Origin: Chlorobiaceae bacterium
GTDB lineage: Bacteria; Bacteroidota; Chlorobiia; Chlorobiales; Chlorobiaceae
DNA length: 64,000 bases
Assembly (NCBI GenBank): GCA_012972825.1
Contig: JABDHL010000015.1
Location: forward strand, 1 to 64,000
Direction of reading: 5' to 3'
A program made the position numbers and the translations under genes. Of this stretch, positions 28,941 to 43,777 are shown in pieces. The notes under the pieces are model-generated. The model was not told the DNA's origin. It ran no database searches and saw only the letters and a list, made by a program, of their open reading frames with translations. How positions within the stretch are numbered: position 1 is the first letter of the stretch; the number at the start of each line of letters is the position of its first letter.

Positions 28941-31334
28941 TTAAAAAGGAACATCACCACCAATATCACTTGACTCTGTATGCCTGATTTCCCTCAAAAG
29001 CTCAATGCCTTCTGCAGAAAAAGAAAACAGTGTATCGGCTGAAAAAATAGTACTGTAATCCTGTGGCTTGAAAAAAGGAAGAAACTTCTGACAGTGTTCA
29101 TCAAGGCGTTTAAGATAGAAATATGTGTTTTCGTCGGGCATCTCTTTTTTCCAGACAGAAGCAAGTTTTCCCTTATCAAAAGAAGAACTCCCTGTACCGC
29201 TTCCTGAAACATAATAGGTTATCCTGTCGCCTTTTGTAATTTCTAATCCTGTTTTTATAGCGATTTCATAAGTTATTGATTTTGATCTTTTTCCGTTTTT
29301 TACATCAGTAAGATATTGTTCCAGAGAGTTTTTAAGTGTTTCCGTTCTTGAAAACTCTGAGACATCAAGTTCATGATTGAGTATTTTATTTCTGTACTCT
29401 ATAAACAAATCATGAAGACCATTGACATCTTCCGTTAACAGTGTTTCAAATCCTCTTCGAACAAACTCTCTTCCGAATTTTTCCCCGCTTCTGCTTGTAA
29501 GAGAAGAGCCTTTAAGCATCATGATGTCGTCATATCCAAGAAGGGCATAGTTTTTCTTCATATAGGAGATCATTTTTTTGTATCTCCCATCAAAACCAAT
29601 ATTGATTCCCTCCGGCATAAGCAAAGAAACATTTTGAACAAGTTCTTTTTCGGCTGATTCAGTACAAATGTCAGGAGGAGGGACAAATAGAATACCATCA
29701 GTATCGACTTCGATAATCTTGCACCCTCTTGTTTCAAATTCGTAAATCATTTTTTTAGCAATACTTTGTCCTGTTGATGTTACCTTGTCAGCTTCGTCGA
29801 AATCATTAAAAATACCGCCGCCATATCCTAAATACCCATACATGGCATTGATCAGAATCTTAAAAGAACTCTGCATTGCATCAAAATTATTGGCCAGAGA
29901 GATGTTTCCGCATTTTATTTCTTCGCGTGCCTTTTCTTTAGCCTTGAAACGAAGTTCTTTCAAATCGATAAGAATGCCAGGGAACACTTTCAGTGTATCA
30001 CTTTTCGGGCAGATATTATACGAAAGCATGATTGATGGGTAGAGGGATTCTACATCTGCATAGACTATCGGTCCGAGAATGCCTTTAAGAAATACCTCTG
30101 TATAACCCCCGGAATGCTGTTGACCTGCAGAAGGTTTAGGAATTGATTGTTTACGACGAAGATATTCTCGTATTAAGAGTACCTCTATTTTAGCGGCCTG
30201 CCCTAATCGTGAAGTCATGGCGTATGTATAAGGAAGCATTTGCGATAGATAAAAATTACTTCCAGACAGCAGTGAAGACAAGGATCTTGTTTCCCTTACA
30301 TCATCAAGAGCATAGGCCAGCAGTTTTTCATGATTATTGTTCCATAAAGAAGCAATATCTTCATAATCAACATACGTTCTTTCAGGTGATGCGAAGCCGA
30401 AATGCTTTGCAACGGCTTTTAAACCATAACTCTGCATTGAACGTTTTGAGATATCGTAACTCTGGACAAGAAAAAGTGTATCTATTACGTGTCTTCCGGG
30501 GATATCACAAAAAGTATAATCTATACTTCTTTCTGCAAAACGGATACTTGTAGGGTATGTTTTCGGTACAAGACCGTTTCGACCTATCGCAAACGGTATC
30601 CTGTGGTGTTCACATCTGCGAAGAAGGTAGGGAAGGTCAAAGCTGAAAATATTATGTCCTTCAATAACATCAGGATCCATTTCTCTGATCAACGCAATAA
30701 GCTCCTCAAGTAATGCTTTTTCAGTTCTGCCCTTAGAATGTATCACTGACTCCCATCCTTTACTGTCACTGAGTGAGACAATAATTATTTCATCCTCTTC
30801 ACAGCCATGATTCCCTGATTTATTTCTGATAGGATTGTAATTTGTTTCGATATCGAGTTGTATTCTGTAAAGGTCATCAAAAATCATTCCTTTGAACAGG
30901 GTTTTTCCCGTCTGAAGAAAATATTGCGTTACAGCATCTCCTTTGTTATAGATATGAGAACTGTTATCGAACCAGGAATTCTCATTGATCGATTCTGCAC
31001 TCTCGCCATTCGTTCTGCTGGTTAAATACACAAGTGCATCTCTGTATGTATTCCAACTCTCGAATATGGCGAGGCATTGGAAAAAATTAGAGCCTCCCAG
31101 TTTTACAAGCCAGAATTTATCCCTTTTTTCCGGAACAAACCCGTCAAGAAGAGTACTTTCAGATATGAAAAAAAACGGGAAAAAAGGGTCGTCATGAAAA
31201 CGCACAGTGTCACCATCGCGATTAAATACTCTGATACGGTTATCAGAAAGTTGGTAGGCGCCCACGATACTCTTCTCTTTGTCCTTGCCGAATAACAGGT
31301 CGTTGTTTACAATTTCATTTATAATGCTCTTCAT
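28941..31334 (-). CDS. polB: DNA polymerase II, family B
   Basis: About 797 residues from the ATG at 31334; a TTG 12 bases upstream is possible. The proofreading exonuclease is intact: ExoI Asp161-Ile-Glu163, ExoII in [15 protein letters not shown], Exo[13 protein letters not shown]. Polymerase motif [12 protein letters not shown] (Asp427), motif [14 protein letters not shown] and motif C DTD (544-546) are all present. Family-B polymerases in bacteria act in restart and lesion bypass. The gene is near the origin rather than in an SOS operon. Confidence 0.93.
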   Translation of the reverse strand: MKSIINEIVNNDLLFGKDKEKSIVGAYQLSDNRIRVFNRDGDTVRFHDDPFFPFFFISESTLLDGFVPEKRDKFWLVKLGGSNFFQCLAIFESWNTYRDALVYLTSRTNGESAESINENSWFDNSSHIYNKGDAVTQYFLQTGKTLFKGMIFDDLYRIQLDIETNYNPIRNKSGNHGCEEDEIIIVSLSDSKGWESVIHSKGRTEKALLEELIALIREMDPDVIEGHNIFSFDLPYLLRRCEHHRIPFAIGRNGLVPKTYPTSIRFAERSIDYTFCDIPGRHVIDTLFLVQSYDISKRSMQSYGLKAVAKHFGFASPERTYVDYEDIASLWNNNHEKLLAYALDDVRETRSLSSLLSGSNFYLSQMLPYTYAMTSRLGQAAKIEVLLIREYLRRKQSIPKPSAGQQHSGGYTEVFLKGILGPIVYADVESLYPSIMLSYNICPKSDTLKVFPGILIDLKELRFKAKEKAREEIKCGNISLANNFDAMQSSFKILINAMYGYLGYGGGIFNDFDEADKVTSTGQSIAKKMIYEFETRGCKIIEVDTDGILFVPPPDICTESAEKELVQNVSLLMPEGINIGFDGRYKKMISYMKKNYALLGYDDIMMLKGSSLTSRSGEKFGREFVRRGFETLLTEDVNGLHDLFIEYRNKILNHELDVSEFSRTETLKNSLEQYLTDVKNGKRSKSITYEIAIKTGLEITKGDRITYYVSGSGTGSSSFDKGKLASVWKKEMPDENTYFYLKRLDEHCQKFLPFFKPQDYSTIFSADTLFSFSAEGIELLREIRHTESSDIGGDVPF

Positions 31335-31377
31335 AAGTGCACACAATAATTAATAGCAGAAGTAACAGAAATAAGAA

Positions 31378-31393
31378 TGTTTCACGTGAAACA
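31378..31393. promoter_or_regulatory. parS site (ParB-binding centromere), copy 1
   Basis: tgtttcacgtgaaaca, a perfect 16-bp palindrome identical to the bacterial parS consensus, lies between polB and mnmG, about 8 kb from the origin. Confidence 0.93.
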
Positions 31394-31404
31394 AAACATG
31401 CGAA

Positions 31405-33270
31405 TCAACGGCCAAGACGTATCATCAGAACAGAAATATCTGAAGGTGAAACACCGAGAATCCTTGAAGCCTGACCGATAGTATCAGGACGGTGTTTGAT
31501 TAACTTTTCTCTGCCTTCGTTTGAAAGACCTGAAACACTGTCATATTTGAATGATGACGGTATCTGATGAGATTCAAGACGAATAATTTTATCGGTCATC
31601 ATTCGATCGCGGTTGAGATAACCATGATATTTCAGGTCAATATCCACCTGCTCAAAGATAGATGCGTCTTCAGTGATCGAATGCACGGCATTTTTGAGCG
31701 ACGATGATGTTTCAAGCAGCATGTGAAGGTAAATACCGGGTCTCTTTAGAAGCGCCGATGTATTTTGAGGGCTGTTGACAATGGGATATCCAAGTTTTAT
31801 AAAAATGGGATTTATTTCTGAAGATGACAGTTTTGATGTCAGGCAAAGTTCCTTGAGCATCTCGATACACGATATTTTATTATTAATAGCTGTAAATGTT
31901 TCGCGGTCAAGAAGGCCAGAACTATGACCAAAAGTATGCAGTCGTATATCTGCATTGTCATGCCGAAGAAATAGACGATGCTCGGCAGATGACGTAAACA
32001 TTCGGTACGGTTCATTGGTTTCCTTGGTGATGAGATCATCAATGAGCACTCCAATATAGGCGTCAGAGCGTTTCAGATGAAGCGGTGAGCGATGCTGCAG
32101 TTTAAGCGCTGCGTTTATGCCGGCAATCAGTCCTTGTGCTGCAGCTTCCTCATAGCCCGAGGTTCCATTAATCTGCCCTGCGAAATAGAGATTTTCAATA
32201 TTTTTTGTTTCAAGACTTCGGGTAACCTGGTATGGAAAGAAATAGTCGTATTCAATTGCATACCCCGGTCGGATTATTTTTACATCTCTCAGGCCGGGAA
32301 TAGATTGCAGTCCCTCAAGCTGGATATCTTCCGGTAAAGATGTTGAAAAGCCATTGACATACATCTCATTGGTGTCGATTCCTTCAGGTTCAAGAAATAT
32401 ATGATGACTTAACTTGTCAGGAAATCGACAGATTTTATCTTCAATTGATGGACAATAACGTGGTCCCGTTCCCTTGACTTTTCCCGTAAACAGCGGAGAC
32501 CTATCAAATCCCTTTTTTAGGATTTCATGGGTATCAGGTGTAGTTTTAGTTACAAAGCAGCTGATACGGTTTCGGGTAAGAGCTGGTCGTGTTCTGAATG
32601 AAAATACGACAGGCACTTCGTCACCTTTCTGCTCTTCAACAAGAGAATAGTCTACACTGCGTGCATCTATTCGTGGTGGGGTGCCGGTTTTCAGTCTGCC
32701 AGAAGAAAAGCCAAGATTGACAAGACTTTCTGTAAGACCATGAACAGGTGGCTCTGCAATCGTTCGACCGCCATGGTAATGATTCATGCCGATATGAATC
32801 AGTCCATTCAGAAATGTTCCGCAGGTCAGAATAGCTGCTCTTCCAGATATGATCCGCCCGGATGACAGGATTACCCCCCTGAAAACTTCAGAAGAAGAGT
32901 CAATTCCTGTAACAGTATCCTGGAGAAGATCGATATTCTTCTCCTTCTCAATAACTCTGCGCATATAGAGTGAGTACAACGTTTTGTCGGCCTGCGCTCT
33001 TGGCGAGTGCATGGCTGGACCTTTGCTCATGTTGAGCATTCTGTATTGAATGCCAGTTGCGTCTATCGCTTTTGCCATTTCACCGCCCAAAGCGTCAATC
33101 TCCCGTGTGATCTGACCTTTTGCCACTCCACCTATTGCAGGGTTGCAGGACATACGCGCGATAGCTGTTAGATCCGAAGATACAAGCAGGCATGAACATC
33201 CCATTCTCGATACGGCTAATGCTGCCTCGCAACCGGCATGGCCTGCACCGGCAACTATAATGTCATACAT
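31405..33270 (-). CDS. mnmG: tRNA uridine-5-carboxymethylaminomethyl modification enzyme MnmG (GidA)
   Basis: 621 residues from the ATG at 33270 ([20 protein letters not shown]) with the FAD dinucleotide-binding motif; a TTG at 33279 is less likely. Both GidA signatures are present: [17 protein letters not shown] and [17 protein letters not shown]. With MnmE it modifies U34 of several tRNAs using FAD and a folate. The gene is flanked on both sides by parS sites. Confidence 0.96.
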   Translation of the reverse strand: MYDIIVAGAGHAGCEAALAVSRMGCSCLLVSSDLTAIARMSCNPAIGGVAKGQITREIDALGGEMAKAIDATGIQYRMLNMSKGPAMHSPRAQADKTLYSLYMRRVIEKEKNIDLLQDTVTGIDSSSEVFRGVILSSGRIISGRAAILTCGTFLNGLIHIGMNHYHGGRTIAEPPVHGLTESLVNLGFSSGRLKTGTPPRIDARSVDYSLVEEQKGDEVPVVFSFRTRPALTRNRISCFVTKTTPDTHEILKKGFDRSPLFTGKVKGTGPRYCPSIEDKICRFPDKLSHHIFLEPEGIDTNEMYVNGFSTSLPEDIQLEGLQSIPGLRDVKIIRPGYAIEYDYFFPYQVTRSLETKNIENLYFAGQINGTSGYEEAAAQGLIAGINAALKLQHRSPLHLKRSDAYIGVLIDDLITKETNEPYRMFTSSAEHRLFLRHDNADIRLHTFGHSSGLLDRETFTAINNKISCIEMLKELCLTSKLSSSEINPIFIKLGYPIVNSPQNTSALLKRPGIYLHMLLETSSSLKNAVHSITEDASIFEQVDIDLKYHGYLNRDRMMTDKIIRLESHQIPSSFKYDSVSGLSNEGREKLIKHRPDTIGQASRILGVSPSDISVLMIRLGR

Positions 33271-33281
33271 GGCTTGCAATT

Positions 33282-33297
33282 TGTTTCACGTGAAACA
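33282..33297. promoter_or_regulatory. parS site (ParB-binding centromere), copy 2
   Basis: tgtttcacgtgaaaca again, exact and palindromic, 11 bases upstream of the mnmG start. ParB bound here could also influence mnmG transcription. Confidence 0.93.
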
Positions 33298-33650
33298 TTG
33301 TTTGAAAGGTTAAAATGTCAGTAATAAAGATACGAATAATAGTACTTTTCCGTCTCATTCGTATCGAAGTCTAAAGTAATGCGGGGAGTGTATATTATTA
33401 GTAATATTAGTTTATTCAAGTGAACATATCGATAAAGATGGGTGAAAACAAACGGCTGCTTTGCGCATTAGTATTATAATATAGGTTCTTGTTTATAGAA
33501 TAGATGTACAGAGTATGGTGAAGCAATTCCTCTTGTCTGCGATATCTGTAATCAGTCAGTATCTGCGCCCTTTAACCGGGGGTTGATTGTTAGATAATCA
33601 ATACCCCATTTTATATATTGGCTGAATTATTTCTATTCGAGCGAAAAGCT
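33298..33650. other. Long leader region upstream of secD
   Basis: No gene. A 9-bp perfect inverted repeat gatacgaat/attcgtatc (33329-33337, 33357-33365) and a second hairpin at 33579-33607 (ggggttgatt with aatcaatacccc, two-base bulge) lie in it. The second hairpin is 43 bases before secD and could be a leader control element. Confidence 0.45.
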
Positions 33651-35492
33651 ATGCTATCAATGAAAAATAAACGTTTTAATCTTCTTCTTATTGCGGCTGT
33701 TACACTTGTGGCAGCCTGGTCATTATGGCCTACCTGGCGCGATTACTCCCTCTCGCAGCAACTAAACAGTTTAAGATCAGCACCGGATAGTCTTAGATTT
33801 TCTTTGAGTAATCGTGATGAGATTGAAAATGCCCGTAAAAAAAGCCTGAAACTGGGCCTTGATTTGAAGGGGGGTATGCATCTGGTTATGGAGGTTGACC
33901 AGGTTGATCTGTTTGAACAGAAAGCATGGAATAAAGATGCCAAGTTTATTGCCATTATGAAGAACGTAAGGGCAAAGGCCTCGCAAAGCGATGCACGCGT
34001 GCTCGATATTCTTTACGGCGAATTCAAAAATGAAAATATGCGCCTGAGCCGCTATTTTTACGATATCCGCAACTCTGACCAGGAAATTGTAAAAAAGCTT
34101 GAAAAGGAGTCTGAAGATGCGCTGAACCGTGCCAAGGAGATAATCCGTAACCGTATTGATCAATATGGTGTAGCAGAACCGGTCATCACAACGCAGGGCA
34201 GCAGAAAACTTATCATAGAACTTCCAGGTGTTTCAGATGAAAACAGGGTGAGAAATCTGCTCAAAGGAACCGCGAAGCTGGAATTCAGGCTGCTTCGCGA
34301 TCCTGAAATACTGGTCAGGACACTTGACAGGCTCAACACCTATATAGTCCAGAACAGTACAGCACTACAGAGTACCTCTGATTCGAATGCTGCGTCTTCA
34401 GTTTCTTCGCAGCTTAAGGCACCAGTTCCTGCAAAACCTGCCAGTTCCAGATCATTATATGATGATATCCGTGTTTATCAGAATGGTACAGCCTATACAA
34501 CCGAGCACTCCAGGGATTATGTTGTCTCCCTGATTCGTCGGAGTGACATTCAGGCACTGCTTCCTCAGGATACTGAGCTGCTTCTTTCAGCTAAATCTGA
34601 TCTTATTAATAATGAAAAGCACTTTACTCTTTACCTTGTCAAAAAGACTCCAGAGTTAACGGGCGGTGTCATTACCGAAGCAAAAGCCACTTTTGGTTCA
34701 CAGGGCGTACAGCCGGAAGTGCTTATGGCGATGAACTCTGAAGGAACATCAAAATGGGCTCGCATCACTGGTGCAAATATCGGCAAGCGAATTGCTATTG
34801 TTCTTGACGGTGCAGTCTACAGCGCCCCTGTTGTCCAGTCAAAAATCCCAAGCGGTAACTCGGTCATCAATGGTATTGAAAGTCTTGAAGAGGCGAAAGA
34901 TCTTGAAATTGTACTCAAGGCAGGTGCCTTGCCAGCTCCCGTCAGGATTATTGAAGAACGTTCAGTCGGACCATCACTTGGAGCTGATTATATTCGTGCA
35001 GGAGTTCTTTCTCTTGCCTGGGCTTTTTGTGCGGTTTCTGTTTTTATGCTCGTCTACTATAAAAAAGCAGGTATTGCAGCTGATATTGCTCTTGTTCTTA
35101 ATATTGTCATCGTCCTTTCAGTACTTGCAGGGTTTAATGCATCCCTTTCATTGCCTGGTATTGCGGGTATTGTTTTGACGATTGGCATGGCTGTCGACGC
35201 AAACGTACTTATCTATGAGCGAATACGCGAAGAGCTTGATGGAGGCAAGGTGCTGAAATCTGCTATTGAAGTTGGCTATGATCGTGCATTTTCGTCAATT
35301 TTTGATTCTCATGTTACCACCCTTTCTGCAGCATTTCTTCTCTATACCTATGGAATAGGACCAATTCAGGGATTTGCCCTTACCCTTATGATCGGTACTG
35401 CAGCAAGCCTTTTTACCTCGATTGTGGTAACCAAAGAGATATTCTCGTTCCTGCTGGTAAGGAACCTTATGACACAAAAAAGTTTCGGTTAA
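33651..35492 (+). CDS. secD: Protein translocase subunit SecD
   Basis: 613 residues from the ATG at 33651, close to the usual SecD length; another ATG at 33660 and a TTG at 33618 are alternatives. TM1 ([19 protein letters not shown]) is followed by the conserved [17 protein letters not shown], a large periplasmic domain with P1 base and head, then five C-terminal TM helices ([20 protein letters not shown]). With SecF it uses the proton gradient to pull secreted proteins out of SecYEG. secF follows 21 bases later. Confidence 0.95.
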   Translation: MLSMKNKRFNLLLIAAVTLVAAWSLWPTWRDYSLSQQLNSLRSAPDSLRFSLSNRDEIENARKKSLKLGLDLKGGMHLVMEVDQVDLFEQKAWNKDAKFIAIMKNVRAKASQSDARVLDILYGEFKNENMRLSRYFYDIRNSDQEIVKKLEKESEDALNRAKEIIRNRIDQYGVAEPVITTQGSRKLIIELPGVSDENRVRNLLKGTAKLEFRLLRDPEILVRTLDRLNTYIVQNSTALQSTSDSNAASSVSSQLKAPVPAKPASSRSLYDDIRVYQNGTAYTTEHSRDYVVSLIRRSDIQALLPQDTELLLSAKSDLINNEKHFTLYLVKKTPELTGGVITEAKATFGSQGVQPEVLMAMNSEGTSKWARITGANIGKRIAIVLDGAVYSAPVVQSKIPSGNSVINGIESLEEAKDLEIVLKAGALPAPVRIIEERSVGPSLGADYIRAGVLSLAWAFCAVSVFMLVYYKKAGIAADIALVLNIVIVLSVLAGFNASLSLPGIAGIVLTIGMAVDANVLIYERIREELDGGKVLKSAIEVGYDRAFSSIFDSHVTTLSAAFLLYTYGIGPIQGFALTLMIGTAASLFTSIVVTKEIFSFLLVRNLMTQKSFG

Positions 35493-35513
35493 TTATTCAA
35501 CAGGTATGAACCA

Positions 35514-36449
35514 ATGAGGATTTTTCATAAGACCAGCTTTGATTTTATAAGATTCCGTAAAATTGCCTACGGCTTTTCACTTGTTCTTCTTGCATCAGGG
35601 CTGATATCACTGGCCGTTAAAGGTTTGAATTACGGTATTGATTTCAGGGGCGGATCGGAAGTGCTCATACGCTTTGAGAAAAATATCGATGTCAGTACGG
35701 TACGTACCGTTCTTGATGCTGCCGGAGTTTCAGGATCACTCAAACAGTATGGTCTTGATCGTTCTTTTCTTTTCAGTACAGTTTTCAATGGTGAGACCAA
35801 TGATTTGAAATCACTTGTTTCACATGCCTTGAACGACCGACTCAAGGGAAATCACCATGAAATTGTCCGTATTGATGCTGTTGGTCCAAGCATAGCATCC
35901 GATTTAAAATGGTCCGCGGTAAAGGCACTGATCGCGTCGCTGTTGGCGATTCTGATTTACGTCGGATTCCGTTTCGAGTTGAAATTTGCTACGGCAGGTG
36001 TGGTTGCCATTTTTCATGATATCCTGACAGTATTGGGGCTCTTCAGTATTCTGGGAGGACTGTTTGATTTTATGCCGCTTGAAATGGATCAGAGTATCAT
36101 CGCTGCATTTCTGACCATAGCGGGTTATTCCATTACCGATACCGTTGTTGTGTACGATCGTATCAGAGAAAGGATTCGGGGACAGAAACCCGCGGATTAT
36201 GAAAGGATTTTTAACGAAAGCATGAACCAGACCCTGAGCAGAACGATTATCACTTCAGGGACGGTCCTGCTCTCAGTTCTGGTTCTGTTCATTTTTGCCG
36301 GACCTGCAATCAGAGGTTTTGCTTTTGCGGTATTTATCGGGATTCTTATCGGAACCTATTCATCGATTTTTGTAGCTGCACCTCTTGTCTTCGACTGGCT
36401 AAGGCTGTCGAAAAGCCCTGTTCATCTTAGAGGAAGCAAGGTATCCTGA
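35514..36449 (+). CDS. secF: Protein translocase subunit SecF
   Basis: 311 residues. TM1, then GIDFRGGSEVLIRF, a small periplasmic domain and five TM helices including TIAGYSITDTVVVYDRIRER, the family signature. It forms the SecDF motor with the preceding gene. Confidence 0.95.
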   Translation: MRIFHKTSFDFIRFRKIAYGFSLVLLASGLISLAVKGLNYGIDFRGGSEVLIRFEKNIDVSTVRTVLDAAGVSGSLKQYGLDRSFLFSTVFNGETNDLKSLVSHALNDRLKGNHHEIVRIDAVGPSIASDLKWSAVKALIASLLAILIYVGFRFELKFATAGVVAIFHDILTVLGLFSILGGLFDFMPLEMDQSIIAAFLTIAGYSITDTVVVYDRIRERIRGQKPADYERIFNESMNQTLSRTIITSGTVLLSVLVLFIFAGPAIRGFAFAVFIGILIGTYSSIFVAAPLVFDWLRLSKSPVHLRGSKVS

Positions 36450-36505
36450 GACATAAGCCACTGTGTGTGGCCTGTTAAACAATATTTTATACGTAAGGAG
36501 TGGGG

Positions 36506-39784
<3,279 letters not shown>

Positions 39785-39854
39785 CTATAACTTGTGTGAA
39801 TAAAACTGTTCTCCAAGATAATAAAAATGCTATCATTATACTTGCCTTATGTGC

Positions 39855-40238
39855 TCAGGAGGTCGCCCAGAATGCGTCGGGAAAATGCTCGATAACATAG
39901 GACATGAGAGGGTTCTCATCCATGTTTTCAACTTTTACTGCAACGACATCGAACCGGCAATCTCTTTCATTTTCGCCGGAAAAAGCAAGGTAGGCCCGTG
40001 CGGCCTTGATGATCTCCCGCTGTTTTGATTGGGTTACGGCTTCTGACGGATGCCCTTTTTCAGCGGTGGAACGGGTTTTCACTTCAATGAAGCAGAGTGT
40101 CTGGTGATGCAGGGCAACAATATCGATTTCGTTGCGGTGGTAGCGGTAATTGCGCTCAACGATACGGTATCCTTTTGTTACTAGGTAGTCGGCGGCAAGC
40201 CGTTCGCCCTCTTGTCCGAGCTGATGGGGCTCAAGCAT
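39855..40238 (-). CDS. YraN/UPF0102 family nuclease-fold protein
   Basis: 127 residues with the UPF0102 hallmark sequences GQEGERLAADYLVTKGYRI, NEIDIVALH and CFIEVKTRS, which form a restriction-endonuclease-like fold (Asp, Glu-x-Lys). Cellular role is not well established. It begins 8 bases after the rnhB stop and is probably co-transcribed, which is the usual arrangement. Confidence 0.9.
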   Translation of the reverse strand: MLEPHQLGQEGERLAADYLVTKGYRIVERNYRYHRNEIDIVALHHQTLCFIEVKTRSTAEKGHPSEAVTQSKQREIIKAARAYLAFSGENERDCRFDVVAVKVENMDENPLMSYVIEHFPDAFWATS

Positions 40239-40246
40239 GGCAGATG

Positions 40247-40864
40247 TTATTTTTCACCAAGTTGTCTGATTCTGAAACTTATACGGTGAATAGGGCAGCG
40301 ACCATACTGCATGATGGCCCGGACGTGTTCTCCTGTGCCATAGCCGACATGACGATCAAAACCGTACGCAGGCCATATTCTGCTGTATGCGGTCATAAGC
40401 TCGTCCCTATGGGTTTTGGCAAGCACAGAAGCTGCGGCAATTGAAAACACCATCGAGTCTCCCTTCACAATCGTTGTATAGGGAATCCCGAGGCCTGTCT
40501 TGAACCTGTTGCCGTCAACAAGCAGAAGATCCGGCCTGACTGAAAGCGACTCAACCGCATTGTTCATGGCAAGCATGGTAGCCTGCAGGATGTTTATTCT
40601 GTCAATAGTTTCCGGTTCAACAGCTGCAACCGCCCAGCCAAGCGCATTTCTTTTTATTTCAGGAACAAGTTCAGCCCTCATTTTAGCTGACAGCTTCTTG
40701 GAGTCATTCAGTTTTTCCAGCACACTTCCTTCAGGCCTGAACCTTCGGGGAAACACAACCGCTCCGGCAACCACCGGCCCGGCCAGAGGCCCCCGGCCAA
40801 CCTCATCAATACCGCTGATGATTTTGATCGTTTCCCATAAGGGGAATTCATAGTCTGTCGTCAT
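40247..40864 (-). CDS. rnhB: Ribonuclease HII
   Basis: 205 residues from the ATG at 40864, with aagg seven bases before it; a TTG at 40885 adds seven residues. Catalytic residues are in [20 protein letters not shown] (Asp-Glu), PDLLLVDGN (Asp) and [10 protein letters not shown]. The GRG motif that recognises the RNA-DNA junction is present. It nicks single ribonucleotides in DNA. Confidence 0.94.
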   Translation of the reverse strand: MTTDYEFPLWETIKIISGIDEVGRGPLAGPVVAGAVVFPRRFRPEGSVLEKLNDSKKLSAKMRAELVPEIKRNALGWAVAAVEPETIDRINILQATMLAMNNAVESLSVRPDLLLVDGNRFKTGLGIPYTTIVKGDSMVFSIAAASVLAKTHRDELMTAYSRIWPAYGFDRHVGYGTGEHVRAIMQYGRCPIHRISFRIRQLGEK

Positions 40865-40885
40865 CGAAGGCCTTTTTTGTGTCAA

Positions 40886-41207
40886 TCATGAGTTCAGATA
40901 GAAGCCGGAAAAAAATATGCAAATAAGCGAAAAGCATAAACAAAAATATATACTTCCTTTGCACGGTGGTGAAAGATACAATTGATCTGAATAAAATCAG
41001 TGTATTTTGCTCAAACAGTTCTCGCGGTCTCCATGGTGCTGCAGTGGCGGTTTTGCTGTTTCCTTATTATAATTTCTTATCTTAAATATTGTTTTACAGG
41101 TCCGTTTTTCTTCCGGTCTGCAGGTTTTCCTGTTGAAAAGCCCTGTTGAAAAGCATTTATAGGGGCTCTGTTCCCCCTGGTTCTTTCCATTATAAAAGAG
41201 TGAGCGA
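40886..41207. other. Leader region of ribonuclease E/G gene
   Basis: No gene. It contains a near-tandem duplication, cctgttgaaaagc, at about 41127-41153, just before the coding region. RNase E leaders are often self-regulatory, but no specific structure was recognised here. Confidence 0.35.
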
Positions 41208-42893
41208 ATGAAGAAGAGTTCGAATAAACAATTGTTGATGAACAAGACCGGTGACGAGATACAGGTTGCACTTGTTGAAGAGGGTCGTCTGGTCGAATTG
41301 ATTATTGAGCGCCCTGAAAGCAAGCGAAGTATAGGCGATATTTATCTTGGCCGGGTGCATAAGGTTATCGAGGGACTGAAAGCAGCTTTTGTTGATATTG
41401 GACAGAAGTCTGACGGGTTTCTCCATTTTTCCGATGTAGGTACAACCAGTGAGGACTACCGTGCGCTGATTGAAGATGATGATGATGATGAAACTGCTGC
41501 AGGGGTTGATGATGATACTCACGAGAACGGGCTTTCGGTTGAACTTCCTGTTGCTGAGCCGAGTGTCAAAGCCTCTGCACGCAGCGGCGGCAAAAGGCAG
41601 TCCGGGGATGCAGATGAAGCGGGTGAAAAACGCCAGTCGTATACCCAGATTATTGCCGGGAAACTGAAGCCGAACGACTCCATTCTGGTGCAGGTAATCA
41701 AGGAGCCAATCAGCAGCAAGGGTTCTCGCCTTACTTCAGACATTACCATTGCTGGACGTTTCATGGTGCTTCTTCCTTTTGGAGGAGGCCAGGTCGCGGT
41801 TTCCAGAAGGGTTATTGCACGCAAGGAGAGGGCAAGGTTGAAAAAACTGGTTCGTTCCATGCTTCCGGAAGGTTTCGGGGCGATTATTCGTACGGTTGCC
41901 GAAGACCAGGAGGAAACCCTGCTGAAGCAGGATCTTGAAAAGCTTCTGGCCAAGTGGAAACAGATTGAGGAAAAGCTTCAGGATGCCGCTCCGCCTCAGC
42001 TGATTTTCAAGGAGGATACGATTATATCGAGTGTGCTGCGTGACTCGCTGAATTCCGATGTCAGTGAAATTGTGGCGAATTCACCGGTTATTTATAAAGA
42101 GACGCTGAATTATATCCAGTGGGCAGCGCCCGAAATGGTGAAAAATGTCACGCTCTACCAGGGCAAGCTTCCTCTGTTTGAAGGTTATGGTATTGCCAAG
42201 GATGTTGAATCAATCTTTTCGCGCAAAGTATGGCTCAAGTCAGGCGGATACATTATTATCGAGCATACCGAAGCCATGGTGGTTGTGGATGTCAACAGCG
42301 GCAGGTATGCCGCTAAGCGGGAGCAGGAGGAGAACTCACTGAAAACCAACCTTGAGGCGGCGCGGGAGGTGGTGCGCCAGCTGAGACTGAGAGATATCGG
42401 CGGCATTATTGTTGTCGACTTCATTGATATGCTTGATCAGAAAAATGCCAAGAAGGTCTATGACTCCATGAAAACCGAACTTCGCAACGATCGGGCGAAA
42501 TCAAACATTCTGCCCATGTCCGATTTCGGAATCATGCAGATTACCCGTGAAAGAATACGTCCGAGTCTGATGCAGCGTATGGGTGATCAGTGTCCTGCAT
42601 GCGGGGGAAGCGGAGTTGTACAGGCAAGGTTTACGACCATCAACCAGATTGAGCGGTGGTTGAGAAAGTATGCGCTTCAGCACTCCATGAAGTTTCAGCA
42701 GCTCGATCTTTATGTGAGTCCGACGGTTGTCGAACCGCTTCAGAACAGTGATATGAAAACAGAGCTGAAATGGTTTCTTCAGCACATGCTGTTTGTCCAG
42801 GTGAAGGCGGATGAAAGTCTGAGAAGCGACGATTTCAGATTCTACAGCAGAAAAAACAACAAGGACATTACCGCGGAGTACGGCGATATTTAA
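41208..42893 (+). CDS. Ribonuclease E/G (Rne/Rng family)
   Basis: 561 residues. S1-like RNA-binding start ([34 protein letters not shown]), 5'-sensor and RNase H-like region, and catalytic DNase I-like domain with [15 protein letters not shown] and [14 protein letters not shown] (metal-binding Asp in each). The zinc-link QCPACGGSG joins subunits. There is no long C-terminal scaffold, so it is closer to RNase G in length. Oddity: an acidic, low-complexity insertion ([15 protein letters not shown], about 88-145) splits the S1 domain. It processes rRNA and mRNA. Confidence 0.93.
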   Translation: MKKSSNKQLLMNKTGDEIQVALVEEGRLVELIIERPESKRSIGDIYLGRVHKVIEGLKAAFVDIGQKSDGFLHFSDVGTTSEDYRALIEDDDDDETAAGVDDDTHENGLSVELPVAEPSVKASARSGGKRQSGDADEAGEKRQSYTQIIAGKLKPNDSILVQVIKEPISSKGSRLTSDITIAGRFMVLLPFGGGQVAVSRRVIARKERARLKKLVRSMLPEGFGAIIRTVAEDQEETLLKQDLEKLLAKWKQIEEKLQDAAPPQLIFKEDTIISSVLRDSLNSDVSEIVANSPVIYKETLNYIQWAAPEMVKNVTLYQGKLPLFEGYGIAKDVESIFSRKVWLKSGGYIIIEHTEAMVVVDVNSGRYAAKREQEENSLKTNLEAAREVVRQLRLRDIGGIIVVDFIDMLDQKNAKKVYDSMKTELRNDRAKSNILPMSDFGIMQITRERIRPSLMQRMGDQCPACGGSGVVQARFTTINQIERWLRKYALQHSMKFQQLDLYVSPTVVEPLQNSDMKTELKWFLQHMLFVQVKADESLRSDDFRFYSRKNNKDITAEYGDI

Positions 42894-42910
42894 TTATTTG
42901 ATAGAGTGTT

Positions 42911-43774
42911 ATGGGACAGTATGATTCATTGAAAGAGAGTATTCTTGGTTTTTCATTTTCAGGAGCGGCGGCTCTCTGGGAAATTCCGGAAGCCCGCTGT
43001 GTGTTCGATCAGTTCAAACAGCTGCTCAATGCAGGTCTGGTGAGGGCTGCAGAAAAATCTGGCGGGGTGTGGGTGGTCAATGCCTGGGTGAAGGAGGGTA
43101 TTTTACTCGGTATGCGACTTGGCAGAGTGCAGGAAAGTCATGTGTCGCTTGATGGACAGGAAACCGGGTTTACCTTTATTGACAAGGATACTTATCCCCT
43201 TAAAAAAATGACACTTGACAATAATGTCCGCATTGTTCCCGGAGGATCTTCGGTACGGGATGGCTCATATCTGGCACCTTCGGTTGTCATGATGCCTCCT
43301 GCTTATGTCAATGTGGGAGCCTATGTTGATGAGGGAACCATGATAGATTCCCATGCCCTTGTCGGCAGTTGTGCGCAGGTTGGCAAAAAGGTGCACCTTT
43401 CGGCAGGTGTTCAGGTTGGGGGTGTGCTTGAGCCGGTTGGAGCAATGCCGGTCATTATAGAGGATGAGGTCATGGTTGGCGGCAACTGCGGTATTTATGA
43501 AGGAACCGTTGTCAGTGAACGGGCGGTTATCGGTACAGGGGTCATTCTCAATGGTTCTACACCGGTTTACGATCTTGCTCTGAATACCGTTTACAGAAAA
43601 ACAGCCGAGACTCCTCTTGTCATTCCTGCAGGGGCTGTTGTTGTTGCCGGATCCCGCAGGATAAAGGGCGATTTTGCTTCGGAACACGGGCTGTCAATCT
43701 ATACGCCTGTTATTATTAAATACCGTGATGAACGGACCGATAGTGCAACAGCTCTGGAAGAGGCTCTGAGGTAA
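42911..43774 (+). CDS. dapD: Tetrahydrodipicolinate N-succinyltransferase DapD
   Basis: 287 residues, near the usual 274. A left-handed beta-helix of hexapeptide repeats is visible ([40 protein letters not shown]). It transfers succinyl from succinyl-CoA to tetrahydrodipicolinate in the lysine/diaminopimelate pathway, supplying meso-DAP for peptidoglycan. The start lies 17 bases after the RNase E/G stop. Confidence 0.94.
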   Translation: MGQYDSLKESILGFSFSGAAALWEIPEARCVFDQFKQLLNAGLVRAAEKSGGVWVVNAWVKEGILLGMRLGRVQESHVSLDGQETGFTFIDKDTYPLKKMTLDNNVRIVPGGSSVRDGSYLAPSVVMMPPAYVNVGAYVDEGTMIDSHALVGSCAQVGKKVHLSAGVQVGGVLEPVGAMPVIIEDEVMVGGNCGIYEGTVVSERAVIGTGVILNGSTPVYDLALNTVYRKTAETPLVIPAGAVVVAGSRRIKGDFASEHGLSIYTPVIIKYRDERTDSATALEEALR

Positions 43775-43777
43775 ATC

